Shown here in pieces: positions 8,207 through 19,400 of a DNA stretch of 62,680 nucleotides (position 1 is its first letter; every line of letters begins with the position of its first letter). The translations under genes and the position numbers were made by a program. The stretch lies in the NCBI GenBank assembly GCA_944319915.1, contig CALUEY010000036.1, positions 1 through 62,680 of the forward strand, written 5' to 3'. Origin of the DNA: an uncultured Prevotella sp. Its GTDB lineage: Bacteria > Bacteroidota > Bacteroidia > Bacteroidales > Bacteroidaceae. Under the pieces are notes generated by a model. The model did no database searches, was not told the DNA's origin, and was given only the letters and a program-made list of their open reading frames with translations.

Positions 8207-9268
8207 ATGACATTGCACATATTCAACCCCGAACACGACTTGGCCTTGGCGGCCAACATCGACAACTTCACGCCGCCAAAGCCTGCGCGGATGCTCCGTG
8301 CGGCATTGGCGTACATCCCGGCGCTGTGGGCAAGCGATGGCGACGCCGTGCTTGTGGACGACGTGGAGCTTGCCATGGGCGGCTTGCAGGGCTTGGCTCC
8401 TTACATGGCTAAGCCCATGCCAAAGGTGATGCTCGTAACCAAGGCCGACTTGCCGGGCCTCAGGCCCGATGCTGTAAGCCCGTGGGGCTGGGACCGTGCG
8501 GTGCGGCATGAGCTTTTGCGCCATGGCATTGCAGAGGGCGTTTGCCCTACCTTGGGGCAGCTCGATGTGGCAAGGGTTCTTTCCCACCGCAGGTTTGGCG
8601 TGCTGTTGCTCCCCAAGCTGCGGGCAGAAGGCACTGTGGGAGAGGCTTATGTGGCTCGTGATGTGGAGGCCATCCGCAGTTTCGTGGCATCCCGTGGGTG
8701 CGCCGTGCTTAAGGCCCCATGGAGCAGCAGCGGACGCGGCGTGCGCATGGTGAGCGTGCGCGACATCGATGCAGGACTCCTTGGCTGGATAAAAAACTTG
8801 TTAACACAGCAAGGGGAAGTTATTGTTGAGCCGTATTATAATAAGGTGCAAGATTTCGGCATGGAGTTCTGCAGCGATGGGAGCGGCGGCATTGCCTACT
8901 TGGGGCTGTCGCTCTTCAGGGCCAGCGGCAGTGCATACTCTGGCAGCTTGCTGGCATCCGAAAGCGTAAAGGTAGCTGCCTTGAGCCGCTGGCTGCCTGC
9001 GGCTTTGCTCGAAATGACGAAAGAACGGCTCATGTCGGAACTGGCCCTTGCGCTCAACGGCAAATACAAAGGCCCGCTGGGTGTTGACATGATGGTTGTG
9101 CACGACGGGGCTCCGGGCGGCTGCAAGCTCCACCCGTGCGTTGAGGTAAACCTCAGGCGCACCATGGGTCACGTGGCCCTGGCTCTGTCTCCGAGTGGCG
9201 GCGAGCCATCAATGTCGATGCAGATACAAGCAAACAACAACTACAAACTAAAAATACAAATATTATGA
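8207..9268 (+). CDS. Predicted ATP-grasp protein of unknown substrate
   Basis: A 353-residue cytosolic protein. The start at 8207 (MTLHIFNPEHDLALAAN) is chosen because the upstream extension runs into the palindromic repeat and because TATTTTTG (-7 box, 8162-8169) lies 37 bp before it. Residues 169-180 (KAPWSSSGRGVR) resemble the lysine and glycine-rich loop of ATP-grasp enzymes. They are followed by VEPYYNKVQDFGMEF (207-221), a GVD segment and EVNLRRTMGH near the C-terminus, typical of the Mg-ATP site. Such enzymes join a carboxylate to an amine or thiol; the substrate is unknown here. Its stop overlaps the start of the GH43 gene (ATGA), implying translational coupling. Confidence 0.72.
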   Translation: MTLHIFNPEHDLALAANIDNFTPPKPARMLRAALAYIPALWASDGDAVLVDDVELAMGGLQGLAPYMAKPMPKVMLVTKADLPGLRPDAVSPWGWDRAVRHELLRHGIAEGVCPTLGQLDVARVLSHRRFGVLLLPKLRAEGTVGEAYVARDVEAIRSFVASRGCAVLKAPWSSSGRGVRMVSVRDIDAGLLGWIKNLLTQQGEVIVEPYYNKVQDFGMEFCSDGSGGIAYLGLSLFRASGSAYSGSLLASESVKVAALSRWLPAALLEMTKERLMSELALALNGKYKGPLGVDMMVVHDGAPGGCKLHPCVEVNLRRTMGHVALALSPSGGEPSMSMQIQANNNYKLKIQIL

Positions 9269-10914
9269 AGCTACCTTTATTGATGCTCATGGCCGCGTTG
9301 CCCCTGGCGACTATGGCCCAGTACCGTTCGGAGGCGTGGTGCCCCGACAATGGCGACGGCACATACACAAACCCAGTCCTCAACGCCGACTATAGCGACC
9401 CAGATGTCTGCGTAGGCCCGTCGGGCAAGGACTTTTACCTTACGGCAAGCTCGTTCAACTGCGTGCCGGGCCTGCCCATCCTCCACTCCAAGGACTTGGT
9501 GAACTGGGAACTCATTGGCCACGCCATCAAGGAGATGGTGCCGAAGGAGGTATTTGACAAGGCTGCCCACGGCATGGGCGTGTGGGCACCTTGCATAAGG
9601 TATCATAACGGAGAGTTCTACATTTACTGGGGCGACCCCGACCATGGCGTGTTCATGGTGAAGGCAAAGGACCCCGCAGGGCCATGGGAGAAGCCTGTGC
9701 TCGTGGTAGAGGGCAAGGGCATGATTGACACCACGCCGCTGTGGGATGACGACGGCCGGTGCTACCTTGCAAACGGATGGGCCGGAAGCAGGGCCGGCTT
9801 CAAGAGCGTGATTTCCGTGCGTGAGCTGTCGGCCGACGGGACCAAGGCCATCAGCGACCCCGTGATAGTTTTCGACGGCAACAACGAGAACCGCACGCTC
9901 GAAGGCCCGAAGTTCTACAAGCGCGACGGCTGGTACTGGATACTTGCCCCGGCAGGCGGCGTTCCCACAGGATGGCAGCTGGCCATGCGCGCAAAGAACC
10001 CCTATGGCCCTTACGAGAGCAAGATGGTCCTTGCGCAGGGCAAGACGAACATCAACGGCCCTCACCAGGGTGGATTGGTGCAGACATCTGAGGGTGAGGA
10101 CTGGTTCCTCCACTTCCAGGACAAAGGCCCTTACGGGCGTGTGGTACACCTACAGCCTGTGAATTGGGTGAAGGGTTGGCCCGTGATGGGTGTGGACAAG
10201 GATGGCGACCTGTGCGGCGACCCCGTGACACGCTACAAGAAGCCCAACGTAGGCGCAACGTATCCGATACAGAACCCGGTGGAAAGCGATGAGTTCAACA
10301 CTACTGTCCTCGGCAAGCAATGGCAGTGGCCGGCAAACTACAGCCAGATGTTCGGCCAGGCAACGCCTTACGGATTCTACAGGCTTTACACCAACAAGCG
10401 CAGCGAGAACTTCGTGAACTTGTGGGAGGCTCCCAACCTCTTGCTCCAGAAGACGCCGGCCGACGCTTTCACCGCCACCGCAAAGGTGAAGTTTGCGGCC
10501 AAGAAGGACGGCCAGTACGCCGGGCTCATCATGATGGGAATGGACTACAGCGCACTCGTGGTAAAGAGGGTGGGCGACAAGTTCCAGCTACAGCAGGTTA
10601 CTTGCCGCAAGGCCGACAAGAACAAGCCGGAGGAAATAAAGGTGCTTGCCGAGCTTGAACCCACTGACAGGGACAAGATTGACTACGAGCCTGCCATATA
10701 CGAGGAGCTTTACCTGCGCCTTACGGTAAAGGAGGGCGCAAAGCTTACGTTTGCATACAGCAAGAACGGCAAGAAGTTCCAGACCGTTGGCGACGAGTTC
10801 CAGATGCGTGAGGGTAAGTGGATTGGCGCCAAGTTTGGCTTCCTGGCCGAAGAACCTGCGCAGAAGGCCCCGTCAGGATTCCTTGACATCGATTGGATAA
10901 GGGTTACAAAGTAA
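9265..10914 (+). CDS. Glycoside hydrolase family 43 (beta-xylosidase/arabinofuranosidase-like), exported
   Basis: A 549-residue exported enzyme with a signal peptide (1-18, ending TMA-Q). The first two-thirds is a five-bladed GH43 propeller: general base Asp45 in DYSDPDV, the pKa-modulating Asp in MIDTTPLWDDDG and general acid Glu in RTLEGPKFYK. The last 200 residues (from about 335, VESDEFNTTVLGKQWQW) match the concanavalin-like GH43 C-terminal domain seen in beta-xylosidases. The likely role is trimming xylan or arabinan side chains in the periplasm. Its ATG overlaps the stop of the ATP-grasp gene by 4 bp. A terminator-like hairpin follows at 10974. The exact substrate cannot be read from sequence. 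Confidence 0.9.
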   Translation: MKLPLLMLMAALPLATMAQYRSEAWCPDNGDGTYTNPVLNADYSDPDVCVGPSGKDFYLTASSFNCVPGLPILHSKDLVNWELIGHAIKEMVPKEVFDKAAHGMGVWAPCIRYHNGEFYIYWGDPDHGVFMVKAKDPAGPWEKPVLVVEGKGMIDTTPLWDDDGRCYLANGWAGSRAGFKSVISVRELSADGTKAISDPVIVFDGNNENRTLEGPKFYKRDGWYWILAPAGGVPTGWQLAMRAKNPYGPYESKMVLAQGKTNINGPHQGGLVQTSEGEDWFLHFQDKGPYGRVVHLQPVNWVKGWPVMGVDKDGDLCGDPVTRYKKPNVGATYPIQNPVESDEFNTTVLGKQWQWPANYSQMFGQATPYGFYRLYTNKRSENFVNLWEAPNLLLQKTPADAFTATAKVKFAAKKDGQYAGLIMMGMDYSALVVKRVGDKFQLQQVTCRKADKNKPEEIKVLAELEPTDRDKIDYEPAIYEELYLRLTVKEGAKLTFAYSKNGKKFQTVGDEFQMREGKWIGAKFGFLAEEPAQKAPSGFLDIDWIRVTK

Positions 10915-10973
10915 GCAAACGATGATTATGACGCACAGTTAATGGCACGCAAAGGCCAATGTGCAAATGCAAC

Positions 10974-11010
10974 AAAGCTGCGGCGCGATTTATATTTGCG
11001 CCGCAGCTTT
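10974..11010 (+). terminator. Hairpin after the GH43 gene
   Basis: Perfect 13-bp arms (10974-10986 and 10998-11010) with an 11-nt AT-rich loop end in TTT, followed by CGTTT. It sits 60 bp after the GH43 stop and probably terminates that operon. Confidence 0.7.
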
Positions 11011-11115
11011 CGTTTAACCAGAATTGGGGGCATTATGCTTAAGCCTGATTGCGCGCTGCCGTTTGCCATTCAAGCTGTTGGCCTTCCCCTGCCATTGGCA
11101 GGGGGCAAAAAGAAA

Positions 11116-11137
11116 AGGCGGCTAATAATAGCCGCCT
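11116..11137 (-). terminator. Terminator of the tRNA operon
   Basis: A nine-bp stem (11116-11124 with 11129-11137) with a four-base loop is followed on the minus strand by TTTCTTTTT. It lies downstream of tRNA-Gly and faces the GH43 terminator. Confidence 0.72.
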
Positions 11138-11175
11138 CTTACATTATGTACTAGATTTTCAGCGTTTAGCTTTTG

Positions 11176-11248
11176 AGCGGTAAACGAGACTCGAACTCGC
11201 GACCCTCGGCTTGGGAAGCCAATGCTCTACCAACTGAGCTATTACCGC
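11176..11248 (-). tRNA. tRNA-Gly (anticodon CCC)
   Basis: A full cloverleaf is visible on the minus strand: acceptor GCGGTAA/TTACCGC, anticodon stem TTGGC/GCCGA with loop TTCCCAA giving CCC, and T arm GCGAG-TTCGAGT-CTCGT. The discriminator is T and CCA is not encoded. It is co-transcribed behind tRNA-Thr and reads GGG codons. Confidence 0.95.
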
Positions 11249-11268
11249 ATCAATACTCCTGAAAGATG

Positions 11269-11341
11269 AGCCGACACCCGGACTCGAACCGGGGACCTAT
11301 TCATTACGAATGAATTGCTCTACCAACTGAGCCATGTCGGC
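11269..11341 (-). tRNA. tRNA-Thr (anticodon CGT)
   Basis: The minus-strand cloverleaf has acceptor GCCGACA/TGTCGGC, anticodon stem ATTCA/TGAAT, loop TTCGTAA (anticodon CGT, codon ACG) and T arm CCCGG-TTCGAGT-CCGGG. CCA is not encoded. It is the first gene of a two-tRNA operon. Confidence 0.95.
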
Positions 11342-11371
11342 TTGAATGTCCTTGCTTCCGAATTGCGAGTG

Positions 11372-11401
11372 CAAAGGTAATGCTTTTTTTTGTCTTGACA
11401 A
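11372..11401 (-). promoter_or_regulatory. Promoter of the tRNA-Thr/tRNA-Gly operon
   Basis: On the minus strand TTG (11399-11401) and TACCTTTG (11372-11379) are 19 bp apart. The tRNA-Thr 5' end lies about 30 nt downstream. The -33 box abuts the 3' end of uvrA. Confidence 0.72.
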
Positions 11402-11410
11402 AATTTTTTC

Positions 11411-14230
11411 TCAATAAAGTTTGTCTTTAAGGTATTTTCCCGTGATGCTTTCTTTGCAGCCGCTCACCATCTCTGGCGTGCCGGCAACAACGATGTTGCC
11501 GCCTCGGTCTCCGCCATCGGGCCCCATGTCGATTATGTAGTCAGCGCATTTTATTATGTCGAGGTTGTGCTCTATGATGACGATGGTGTGGCCTCTTTCT
11601 ATCAATGCGTTGAACGCATCGAGCAGGCGCTTGATGTCGTGGAAGTGAAGGCCTGTGGTTGGCTCGTCGAAAATGAACATCGTAGGCTCTTGTTTTTCCT
11701 GCCCAATGAAATAGGCGAGCTTTACCCTTTGGTTTTCGCCGCCGGATAGTGACGACGAGTTTTGCCCGAGCTTTATGTAGCCCAGGCCTACGTCGGCAAG
11801 TGGCTTTAGCCGTTTTACTATTTGTTTCTGCCCGTGGTTCCCAAAGAACTCCAGGGCTTCGCCTATTGTCATGTTGAGCACGTCGTCGATGTTCTTGCCC
11901 TCATAACGCACATCAAGGATTTCTTTCTTGAATCGGTGTCCATGGCAGCTGTTGCACTCGAGCACAAGGTCGGCCATGAACTGCATCTCTACGGTGATGA
12001 CGCCGGCTCCCTTGCATTCTTCGCAACGCCCACCATCGGCGTTGAACGAGAAATACTGCGATGTGTAGCCCATCTGCTGTGCAAGCGGTTGCTGCGCGAA
12101 CAAATCCCTTATGGCGTCATACGCCTTTAGATATGTGGCAGGGTTCGACCTTGTGCTTTTGCCAATGGGGTTCTGGTCTACAAACTCGATGCGCTTTATT
12201 GCGTCTATGTCGCCTCCCAATGAGCCGAAGTCGCCCGGGGCGTCGCATACATCTCCGATGTGTCTTTTGATGGCCGGATAGAGTATTCCTTTTATCAACG
12301 ACGATTTGCCTGAGCCGCTTACGCCGGTGACTACCGTCATGACGTTGAGCGGAATGACGGCGTTGCACCCTCGGAGGTTGTTCATGCGTGCGCCCATCAC
12401 CTTGATTGCCATGTTCCACTTCCTGCGCCCGCGGGGCAGGGGTATGGTTTCCTCGCCGGTTATGTATTTCACCGTGTGGCTGTCTGGATACTTGTCAACT
12501 GCGTCCTTGGTTATGTTGGCCGCATTGCCTGAAAACACTATGCGGCCGCCAAGCTGCCCCGCGTCGGGGCCAACGTCTATGAGATAGTCGGCAGCGCGTA
12601 TTATTTCTTCGTCATGCTCCACTACAACAACGGTGTTGCCCAACTGCTGCAAGCGCCTCAAGACGTTGATGAGCCTTTCAGTGTCGCGGCTGTGCAGGCC
12701 GATGCTGGGTTCGTCAAGGATGTAGAGAGAGCCTACAAGGCTGCTGCCCAGTGATGTCGTGAGGTTTATGCGTTGGCTTTCGCCGCCGCTGAGAGTGTTC
12801 GACATTCTGTTGAGTGTGAGGTATCCGAGGCCTACGTCGAGCAGGAACTGCAGGCGGTTGCTTATTTCGGTGAGCAGCCTGCTGCCTATTGCTCTGTCGT
12901 GATCCGTTAGTTGCAGGTTGTCAAGCCATTCCTTGAGCCGTGTAATGGGCATTTCCACGACGTCGGAAATGCTCCGCCCGCAAATCTTGACGTAATTGGC
13001 TTCCTTCTTCAGTCTGGTTCCATGGCATGAGGGGCAGGTGGTTTTGCCGCGGTAGCGGCTCATCATCACGCGGTATTGAATCTTGTATTGGTTCTCTTTC
13101 ACCATGTTGAAGAATGCGTCGATTGACACCTGCTCGTGTATGTCTCTGTGCCTGTCTGATGGCAATCCATGCCAAAGCTGGTCTTTCTGCTGTTGGGTCA
13201 GCTTGTAGTAAGGCTCGAATATCGGGAAGTTGTCTTGGGCTGCCCGGCGGCAGAACTCGTCTTGCCATACGCGCATCTTATCGCCATGCCAGCAAACTAC
13301 GCACCCGTCGTAGACGCTGAGTGATGAGTTTGGGATTACCAGTTTCTCGTCGATGCCGATCACGCTGCCAAAGCCTTGGCACTCGGGGCAGGCTCCGACG
13401 GGTGAGTTGAAAGAAAAAAGATTGTCGGATGGTTCCTCGAATTTCATCCCGTCTGCTTCGAATCTCGTTGAGAAATCGTAGCTTATCATTGATGGGAGGA
13501 ACATAATCCTACAGCAACCGTCACCCTCATAGAATGCCGTTTCCGTGGAGTCCACGAGGCGGGCGACGGCGTCTTTGGAGTCATCTACCGACAGGCGGTC
13601 GATGACGAGATATATGTCATTAGGCGATATGTCTTTAAGTTCTGCACTTTGTACGAAATCTTCTATTCTATGAAAGTTGCCTTCATGGAACAGCCTTGCG
13701 TATCCTTGCTGCACATACATCCGAAGCTGCTTTGCCATGTCCTGCCCATTGCCCTCGTCTGGCAGCAGTGGTGTCATGACGACAAACTTCGTGCCGGATG
13801 CAAATTGCCTTGTGCAGTTTATTACATCTTCTGTGGAGTGCTTCTTGACTTCTTCGCCGCTGATTGGTGAGAACGTGTGGCCAATGCGCGCAAACAGCAG
13901 GCGGAGGTACTCGTAGATTTCTGTTGTGGTGCCTACGGTGGAGCGTGGATTGCGGCTGACAACTCTCTGTTCGATGGCTATGGCCGGTGGTATGCCTTTG
14001 ATGTAGTCGCATTCCGGCTTGTTCATTCGGCCCAAGAACTGGCGTGCGTATGCGGAAAGGCTTTCGATGTATCGCCTTTGCCCCTCGGCATAGAGGGTGT
14101 CGAAGGCAAGCGATGACTTGCCGGAGCCGCTAACCCCGGCAATAACAATAAGTTTGTTTCGTGGTATTTTTACATCAATGTTTTTAAGGTTGTTGACTCG
14201 CGCGCCTTTTATTTCGATGTAATCATTCAT
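11411..14230 (-). CDS. uvrA: Excinuclease ABC subunit A
   Basis: The damage-recognition ATPase of nucleotide excision repair, acting with UvrB. The ATG at 14230 ([16 protein letters not shown]) matches family starts and gives 939 residues; an upstream in-frame start is less likely. Two ABC modules are complete. The first has Walker [14 protein letters not shown] and signature LSGGESQRI; the second has [13 protein letters not shown] and [13 protein letters not shown] with [13 protein letters not shown]. Zinc-finger cysteines occur in [13 protein letters not shown] and in the [17 protein letters not shown] pair. A minus-strand -7 box TAACTTTG (14255-14262) precedes the start. Confidence 0.96.
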   Translation of the reverse strand: MNDYIEIKGARVNNLKNIDVKIPRNKLIVIAGVSGSGKSSLAFDTLYAEGQRRYIESLSAYARQFLGRMNKPECDYIKGIPPAIAIEQRVVSRNPRSTVGTTTEIYEYLRLLFARIGHTFSPISGEEVKKHSTEDVINCTRQFASGTKFVVMTPLLPDEGNGQDMAKQLRMYVQQGYARLFHEGNFHRIEDFVQSAELKDISPNDIYLVIDRLSVDDSKDAVARLVDSTETAFYEGDGCCRIMFLPSMISYDFSTRFEADGMKFEEPSDNLFSFNSPVGACPECQGFGSVIGIDEKLVIPNSSLSVYDGCVVCWHGDKMRVWQDEFCRRAAQDNFPIFEPYYKLTQQQKDQLWHGLPSDRHRDIHEQVSIDAFFNMVKENQYKIQYRVMMSRYRGKTTCPSCHGTRLKKEANYVKICGRSISDVVEMPITRLKEWLDNLQLTDHDRAIGSRLLTEISNRLQFLLDVGLGYLTLNRMSNTLSGGESQRINLTTSLGSSLVGSLYILDEPSIGLHSRDTERLINVLRRLQQLGNTVVVVEHDEEIIRAADYLIDVGPDAGQLGGRIVFSGNAANITKDAVDKYPDSHTVKYITGEETIPLPRGRRKWNMAIKVMGARMNNLRGCNAVIPLNVMTVVTGVSGSGKSSLIKGILYPAIKRHIGDVCDAPGDFGSLGGDIDAIKRIEFVDQNPIGKSTRSNPATYLKAYDAIRDLFAQQPLAQQMGYTSQYFSFNADGGRCEECKGAGVITVEMQFMADLVLECNSCHGHRFKKEILDVRYEGKNIDDVLNMTIGEALEFFGNHGQKQIVKRLKPLADVGLGYIKLGQNSSSLSGGENQRVKLAYFIGQEKQEPTMFIFDEPTTGLHFHDIKRLLDAFNALIERGHTIVIIEHNLDIIKCADYIIDMGPDGGDRGGNIVVAGTPEMVSGCKESITGKYLKDKLY

Positions 14231-14389
14231 TGTCTGTCGTATTGTTTGGATAGGCAAAGTTAGGTAAAATATGCCGAAAAACCATGTGAAATACTTATAT
14301 TAACTAATTTGCTGGCAGCTACGGTGTAATCATTGGGGCGTGTGGAGCGCAAGGCGGTATGCCTGTAAGGCGGTTGTGGCCATGAAATA

Positions 14390-14426
14390 AGACGGACGGA
14401 ACCGTCATGCGCAGTTCCGTCCGTCT
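14390..14426 (-). terminator. Terminator of rpsA
   Basis: Perfect 13-bp arms (14390-14402 and 14414-14426) with an 11-nt loop are followed on the minus strand by TTATTT. It lies 47 bp downstream of the rpsA stop. Confidence 0.8.
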
Positions 14427-14473
14427 GTAAATTGGGTATATGGAAGCCTCTTTATTCAGTTTGAGGCTGGTGA

Positions 14474-16255
14474 TCATTCACCTTTTTCCATCTTCTCCTT
14501 GAGCTGAGCCAGTACGTCGATGTCGCCCAGGGTTGTTGCAGCCGGCTGGTTGTCTATCTTCACTACCTCATCCTTGTCTTTCTTTGCGCGAGCCTTCTTG
14601 GCAGCCTTCTTCTCGTCGCGCTGTGCATCTTCGAATGTGCGGCTGTGAGACAGGATTATGCGCTTGCTGTCTTTGTTGAACTCGATTACTTTGAACGGAA
14701 GCTCCTCGCCCAGTGTGGCTTGTGTTCCGTCTTCCTTGACGAGGTGCTTCGGCGTTGCGAAGCCTTCCACACCCTTGTCAAGTGCGATGACAGCACCCTT
14801 TTCGAGTGACTCTATGATCTTGCCGCGGTGAATGCTTCCTACGGTATAAATCGTTTCGAACACATCCCAAGGATTGTCCTCCAGCTGCTTGTGGCCGAGG
14901 CTCAAGCGGCGGTTCTCCTTGTCAATCTCAAGTACAACCACATCGATATCGGCTCCAACCTGAGTGAACTCAGAGGGGTGCTTTACTTTCTTTGTCCATG
15001 AAAGGTCGCTGATGTGGATCAAGCCGTCAACGCCCTCTTCCAGCTCTACGAACACTCCAAAGTTGGTGAAGTTGCGTACTTTGGCTGTATGCTTGCTGCC
15101 TACAGGATACTTAATCTCGATGGTCTCCCATGGGTCTTCCTTCAGCTGCTTGATGCCAAGGCTCATCTTGCGCTCATCGCGGTCGAGCGTAAGGATTACG
15201 GCTTCTACCTCGTCGCCAACCTTGAGGAACTCCTGTGCAGAGCGCAGGTGCTGGCTCCATGACATTTCAGACACGTGGATGAGGCCCTCAACGCCCGGCT
15301 GTATCTCGACAAAGGCTCCGTAGTCGGCTATGACGACAACCTTGCCCTTAACGTGGTCGCCAACCTTGAGGTTGGGATCGAGGGCATCCCAAGGATGCGG
15401 GGTGAGCTGCTTGAGGCCAAGTGCGATGCGCTTCTTCTCGTCATCGAAGTCGAGGATAACTACATTTATCTTCTGGTCAAGCTCTACCACCTTGTGCGGA
15501 TCGTCAACACGTCCCCAAGACAAGTCGGTGATGTGGATGAGTCCGTCTACGCCGCCGAGGTCGACAAACACTCCGTATGTGGTGATGTTCTTGACGGTAC
15601 CTTCCAGTATCTGGCCTTTCTCGAGCTTGGAGATGATCTCTTTCTTCTGAGCCTCAAGCTCTGCCTCGATGAGAGCCTTGTGTGAAACGACAACATTGCG
15701 GAACTCCTGGTTGATCTTCACAACCTTGAACTCCATTGTCTTGCCCACGAACTGGTCGTAGTCGCGTATGGGGTGAACGTCAATCTGGCTGCCGGGCAGG
15801 AATGCCTCGATGCCGAATACATCGACAATCATGCCACCCTTGGTGCGGCACTTGATGTAGCCTTGGATAACTTCCTGGTTTTCGAGTGCGGCGTTGATGC
15901 GCTCCCAGCTCTTGCTGAGGCGAGCTTTCTTGTGCGATAGTATGAGCTGGCCTTTCTTGTCTTCCTGGTTTTCTACATAAACCTCAACCGTGTCGCCCAC
16001 CTTGAGGTCGGGGTTGTAGCGGAACTCGCTGGCCGGGATGATGCCGTCGCTCTTGTAACCGATGTTGACGATCACTTCCTTCTTGTCGATGAAGATGACC
16101 GTTCCTTCCACTACCTGGTGCTCGCTTACCTTGTTGAGCGTCTCGTCGTAAGCTTTGTCCAGCTCTTCCTTGCTGACATTGACTTTTGCGCCATTTTCAT
16201 ACTCGTCCCAGTTGAAGTCGTCTAATGGCTTGACGTTTTTTGTTAATTCTGACAT
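14474..16255 (-). CDS. rpsA: 30S ribosomal protein bS1
   Basis: A 593-residue protein with six consecutive S1 RNA-binding domains, recognisable from repeats such as VEGTVIFIDKKEVIVNIGYKSDGIIP, LEGTVKNITTYGVFVDLGGVDGLIH and HTAKVRNFTNFGVFVELEEGVDGLIH. A lysine- and acid-rich C-terminal tail (about 535-593) follows. It binds mRNA on the 30S subunit, which matters in Bacteroidetes, where Shine-Dalgarno sites are rare. The -7 box TACCTTTG on the minus strand (16313-16320) places a transcript start about 50 nt before the ATG. Confidence 0.96.
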   Translation of the reverse strand: MSELTKNVKPLDDFNWDEYENGAKVNVSKEELDKAYDETLNKVSEHQVVEGTVIFIDKKEVIVNIGYKSDGIIPASEFRYNPDLKVGDTVEVYVENQEDKKGQLILSHKKARLSKSWERINAALENQEVIQGYIKCRTKGGMIVDVFGIEAFLPGSQIDVHPIRDYDQFVGKTMEFKVVKINQEFRNVVVSHKALIEAELEAQKKEIISKLEKGQILEGTVKNITTYGVFVDLGGVDGLIHITDLSWGRVDDPHKVVELDQKINVVILDFDDEKKRIALGLKQLTPHPWDALDPNLKVGDHVKGKVVVIADYGAFVEIQPGVEGLIHVSEMSWSQHLRSAQEFLKVGDEVEAVILTLDRDERKMSLGIKQLKEDPWETIEIKYPVGSKHTAKVRNFTNFGVFVELEEGVDGLIHISDLSWTKKVKHPSEFTQVGADIDVVVLEIDKENRRLSLGHKQLEDNPWDVFETIYTVGSIHRGKIIESLEKGAVIALDKGVEGFATPKHLVKEDGTQATLGEELPFKVIEFNKDSKRIILSHSRTFEDAQRDEKKAAKKARAKKDKDEVVKIDNQPAATTLGDIDVLAQLKEKMEKGE

Positions 16256-16419
16256 GATGTTTTTAAGTGATAATTAATAAAGTTAGACTTTATGTGAATT
16301 AAAAATCGGGTGCAAAGGTAATCTTTATTTGTGAGAAGCAGCCTTGCTTGCTGTTGTACAGCCGCTGATTTTGCTTTTTTTAACGCATGGTGGCGCGTTT
16401 CATTCTTTTTGCGGCTTAT

Positions 16420-19400
16420 TTATTGTCCTTTTTGCCTCTTTTTCTTCTTTATGTTCAATAGGTCTCTGAAGCCGTTGAAATCCTTTTTCATTATTAATCC
16501 GATGCCTTGCGTATTTAGGCTCGACTTTGTGAAATACCGGTCGTTGGTCTGGTTGTACACTTTTATGGCCAGGTTGCCGTTCGGCTTGAGCAGGTACCTA
16601 ATGTCAAAGTCGCCAATGAAGCTCGTGTTTGCAGTGTTGGCATTGTCGCGATAGCCAAACTGTCCGTTTATCAATAGTCTGTTGTTCAGCAGCCTTCCGC
16701 TCAGCAAGCCTTCGTATTCGGCATTGTTCCAGCCCTCGTCGCCAGTTGAGATGTTTGCCCCGAAGTTCCAGTTGTTGCTTTTGATGACTGAATTGAGGAC
16801 AGTGTTGATTTGTGTCGATATTGTGCCAGACAGCAAGCTTTGCATTGCAAGCGAAGTCTGGCTTTGCTGTTCTTCGTTTTGTGCGGCCGCGTTGTTCTCC
16901 CGTTGCGGGTAGAAGCGTCCTATTCCAAGCAGGTAAAGTACTTGCTGGTTCATTTCGTCCTCGCTGTTTATGATGCTGCGTATCATTTGTTTTTCGTCGC
17001 TGCTTACTGTAGGCATGTCGAGGTCGAAGGTGATGGAGGGCTTTTGTGGTTGCCCGCTGATGTTCATCAGGCAGTTCACCCTGATGGTGTTGTTCGTGAA
17101 GCTGTTGCCAACGTTCAAGTCGGAAAGCGAGACGCCATTTACCGTATGCACGGCTTGCAGGTCAAGCTCGGCGTAATAAGGGTTACCCCTGAACGTGATA
17201 GAGCTGCCTTCGTTGAAGGTGAAGTTCTTCTTTATGATGTCTTGTATGGTGATTCCGTATGTGCCGTGCTGCACTGTGTACGTGCCGAACATGCTGAACC
17301 CACCTTTGTTATAATATGTTGCGCTCAGCGTTCCGTTTCCGTTGAGCGTTATGTAGTCGTTGGCCCGGCTGTCCATCAGCAGCTTGATGGTTATGTCGGG
17401 AGTGCAGTTGAGCAGGAAGTTGATGTGCATGTCAGATGGGAGGTCGTCCATTGGCGTGGCGGTTGTTGCCTCTTGTGGGTTTCCGCCGCCGTCCTCGTTT
17501 AAGGGCGCGTCGTTCCACTTTATAAACGTTTGGTCGGCCACTGCGTCAGGGTTTGATACGTTGTATATGAACGTGGAGTTTTTCAGTGGCGTGATGTCAA
17601 TGCCTATGTTCACGTCGCCTTTTTTGCCATGTATGTCCACTTGCCCCGAGGCGTACACCGTGCCGTAAAACGAGTTGTCGCCGAAATCGCGGAAGTCATA
17701 TCCAAGCAAGTTCTCGGCGTTTACCGACAAGTCGTATGACAGGTCCTTCAGGTAGTTATGGTGTATGCTTCCGTTTATGATGCCCATATTGTTGTTGGTA
17801 TCATAAATAGGGGCATTTACGAACTTTATTTCGTTAGGCACAAAGGCTATAGTGTCTCCGCGCAGGTAGTACTTGCAGTTTGTAGGGGTCAGGGTGGCCT
17901 CCCCGTTAACTGTGAGTTTGCCTATGAGGTTTATTTTTTTCAGTGGCCCCATCACCCTTACGTTGCCGTGCGCGTGCCCGCTTACGCCGGTCATGAAACT
18001 TGAAGTGAACGATTCAAGGAAATCGATGTGTGTGCCTGCGGCGTTGATTCCGAGGTCGATGTATTTGCGGGCGGGCGACACATATCCATCGATGAATGTC
18101 ATTGCGTCCGGCCCGTCGTTGGCTATGGCGTATATGTCGATTTGCTTGTCGGTCTTGTTCCATTCCACGTTGGCGTCCAGCACGCCCATGCGGCCGTCTT
18201 CAAACTTGAACTGCTCAACAGCTATTTTCCCCGATGCCGCCGTGTTGCCGAATGGTGCTGTGATGAAGGCCCGCCCGCTGGCAATGCCGCTGAACTCAAC
18301 TGAGTGGAAATTCACAAGGTCCAATGCATATTTCAGGTCGATGCCTTGCAGGTCTACGATGAGCGAGTCGTTGTCGTAAGGCGTTGCCTTGCCGTTTATG
18401 GCTATGTGCTGTGCTTTGTGCTTTATGGCGAAATTGTTTACCTCAATGTTCTTGTTTGAATATTTGATGCTTGATGGCAGTATGTCCCAAACCACGTCGC
18501 CTATGTTGATGTGCGATGGCTTGACGCTTATGGCGGCCACCTGCGCCCCGTTGCCGTCGCGGTAGAACTGCGACACGGCGTTGAACTTGCCGCTGAAACG
18601 GCTGGCAGAGTGGTTGTCCCAGGAAAAAGACGTGGAGAGGCTGTTGTCTATGGCGCGGCATTCCCCGTTGAATTCCATCGCGGCTCCGGTCTTCGAAAGT
18701 TTCGTTACGCCTACGTTGCAAATCAAGGCTCCGTGCTCCGACCTCACAGTGATTGCCCCGTCCTTGTAGCCAGCCTCGCCATAGCTGAAGTCGTTGGCCC
18801 TGCAGTTTATCGCGATGTCGCGATTGCTGTCGTTCACCATGGCGCTGATGCTGATTGGGCTGTGGGCATGGAGCTGAATGCCGAACAGCTTGTTGAGCCA
18901 CCGTGTGTCGCTGATGTTGGCCTTTATGCTAAAGTCGTTGCCGGTGGCGCCCTTGGCTTTCGGTAGGCCGGGCAGGGTGGGGAGCTTGTCGCTGATTATG
19001 TTGATGAAACTTTGCGCAAGTGTCTTGTATTCAAATTTCCCGTTGAGTTCGGCGCTGCCGAAGTCGCTGTCGAGGGCAAGGAAATGCGTAGCCCCGTCAT
19101 ATCCCGACCTTACCTTGGTGCTGGCTATGCTAAACGTGTCGTTGGGCAAGGCCATTGTCATGTTGTTCATGGTGATGTTGCCCTTGGCATCGTTCAGTCC
19201 GCTGGCATTGAAGTCTGCTGATATTTCGCACTTGAATTCGGCGTCACCCCAACGGTCGGTGAGGTTTGTTGCCAGTGGCCTGAATCTTTTTACTGATGCA
19301 GCAATCTCCACGTCGGTGATGCCGTTGCCTTTCTCCAGCCTCCCGCCGATGTCGAACGCCATGTTGGGGTCGTTGGCTTTCACCGCGCCTTCCATGTGGC

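Noticed and set aside
10942-11154. Open frame of 70 codons between the GH43 gene and the tRNAs
   Set aside because: It runs through two terminator hairpins and shows no protein-like features.
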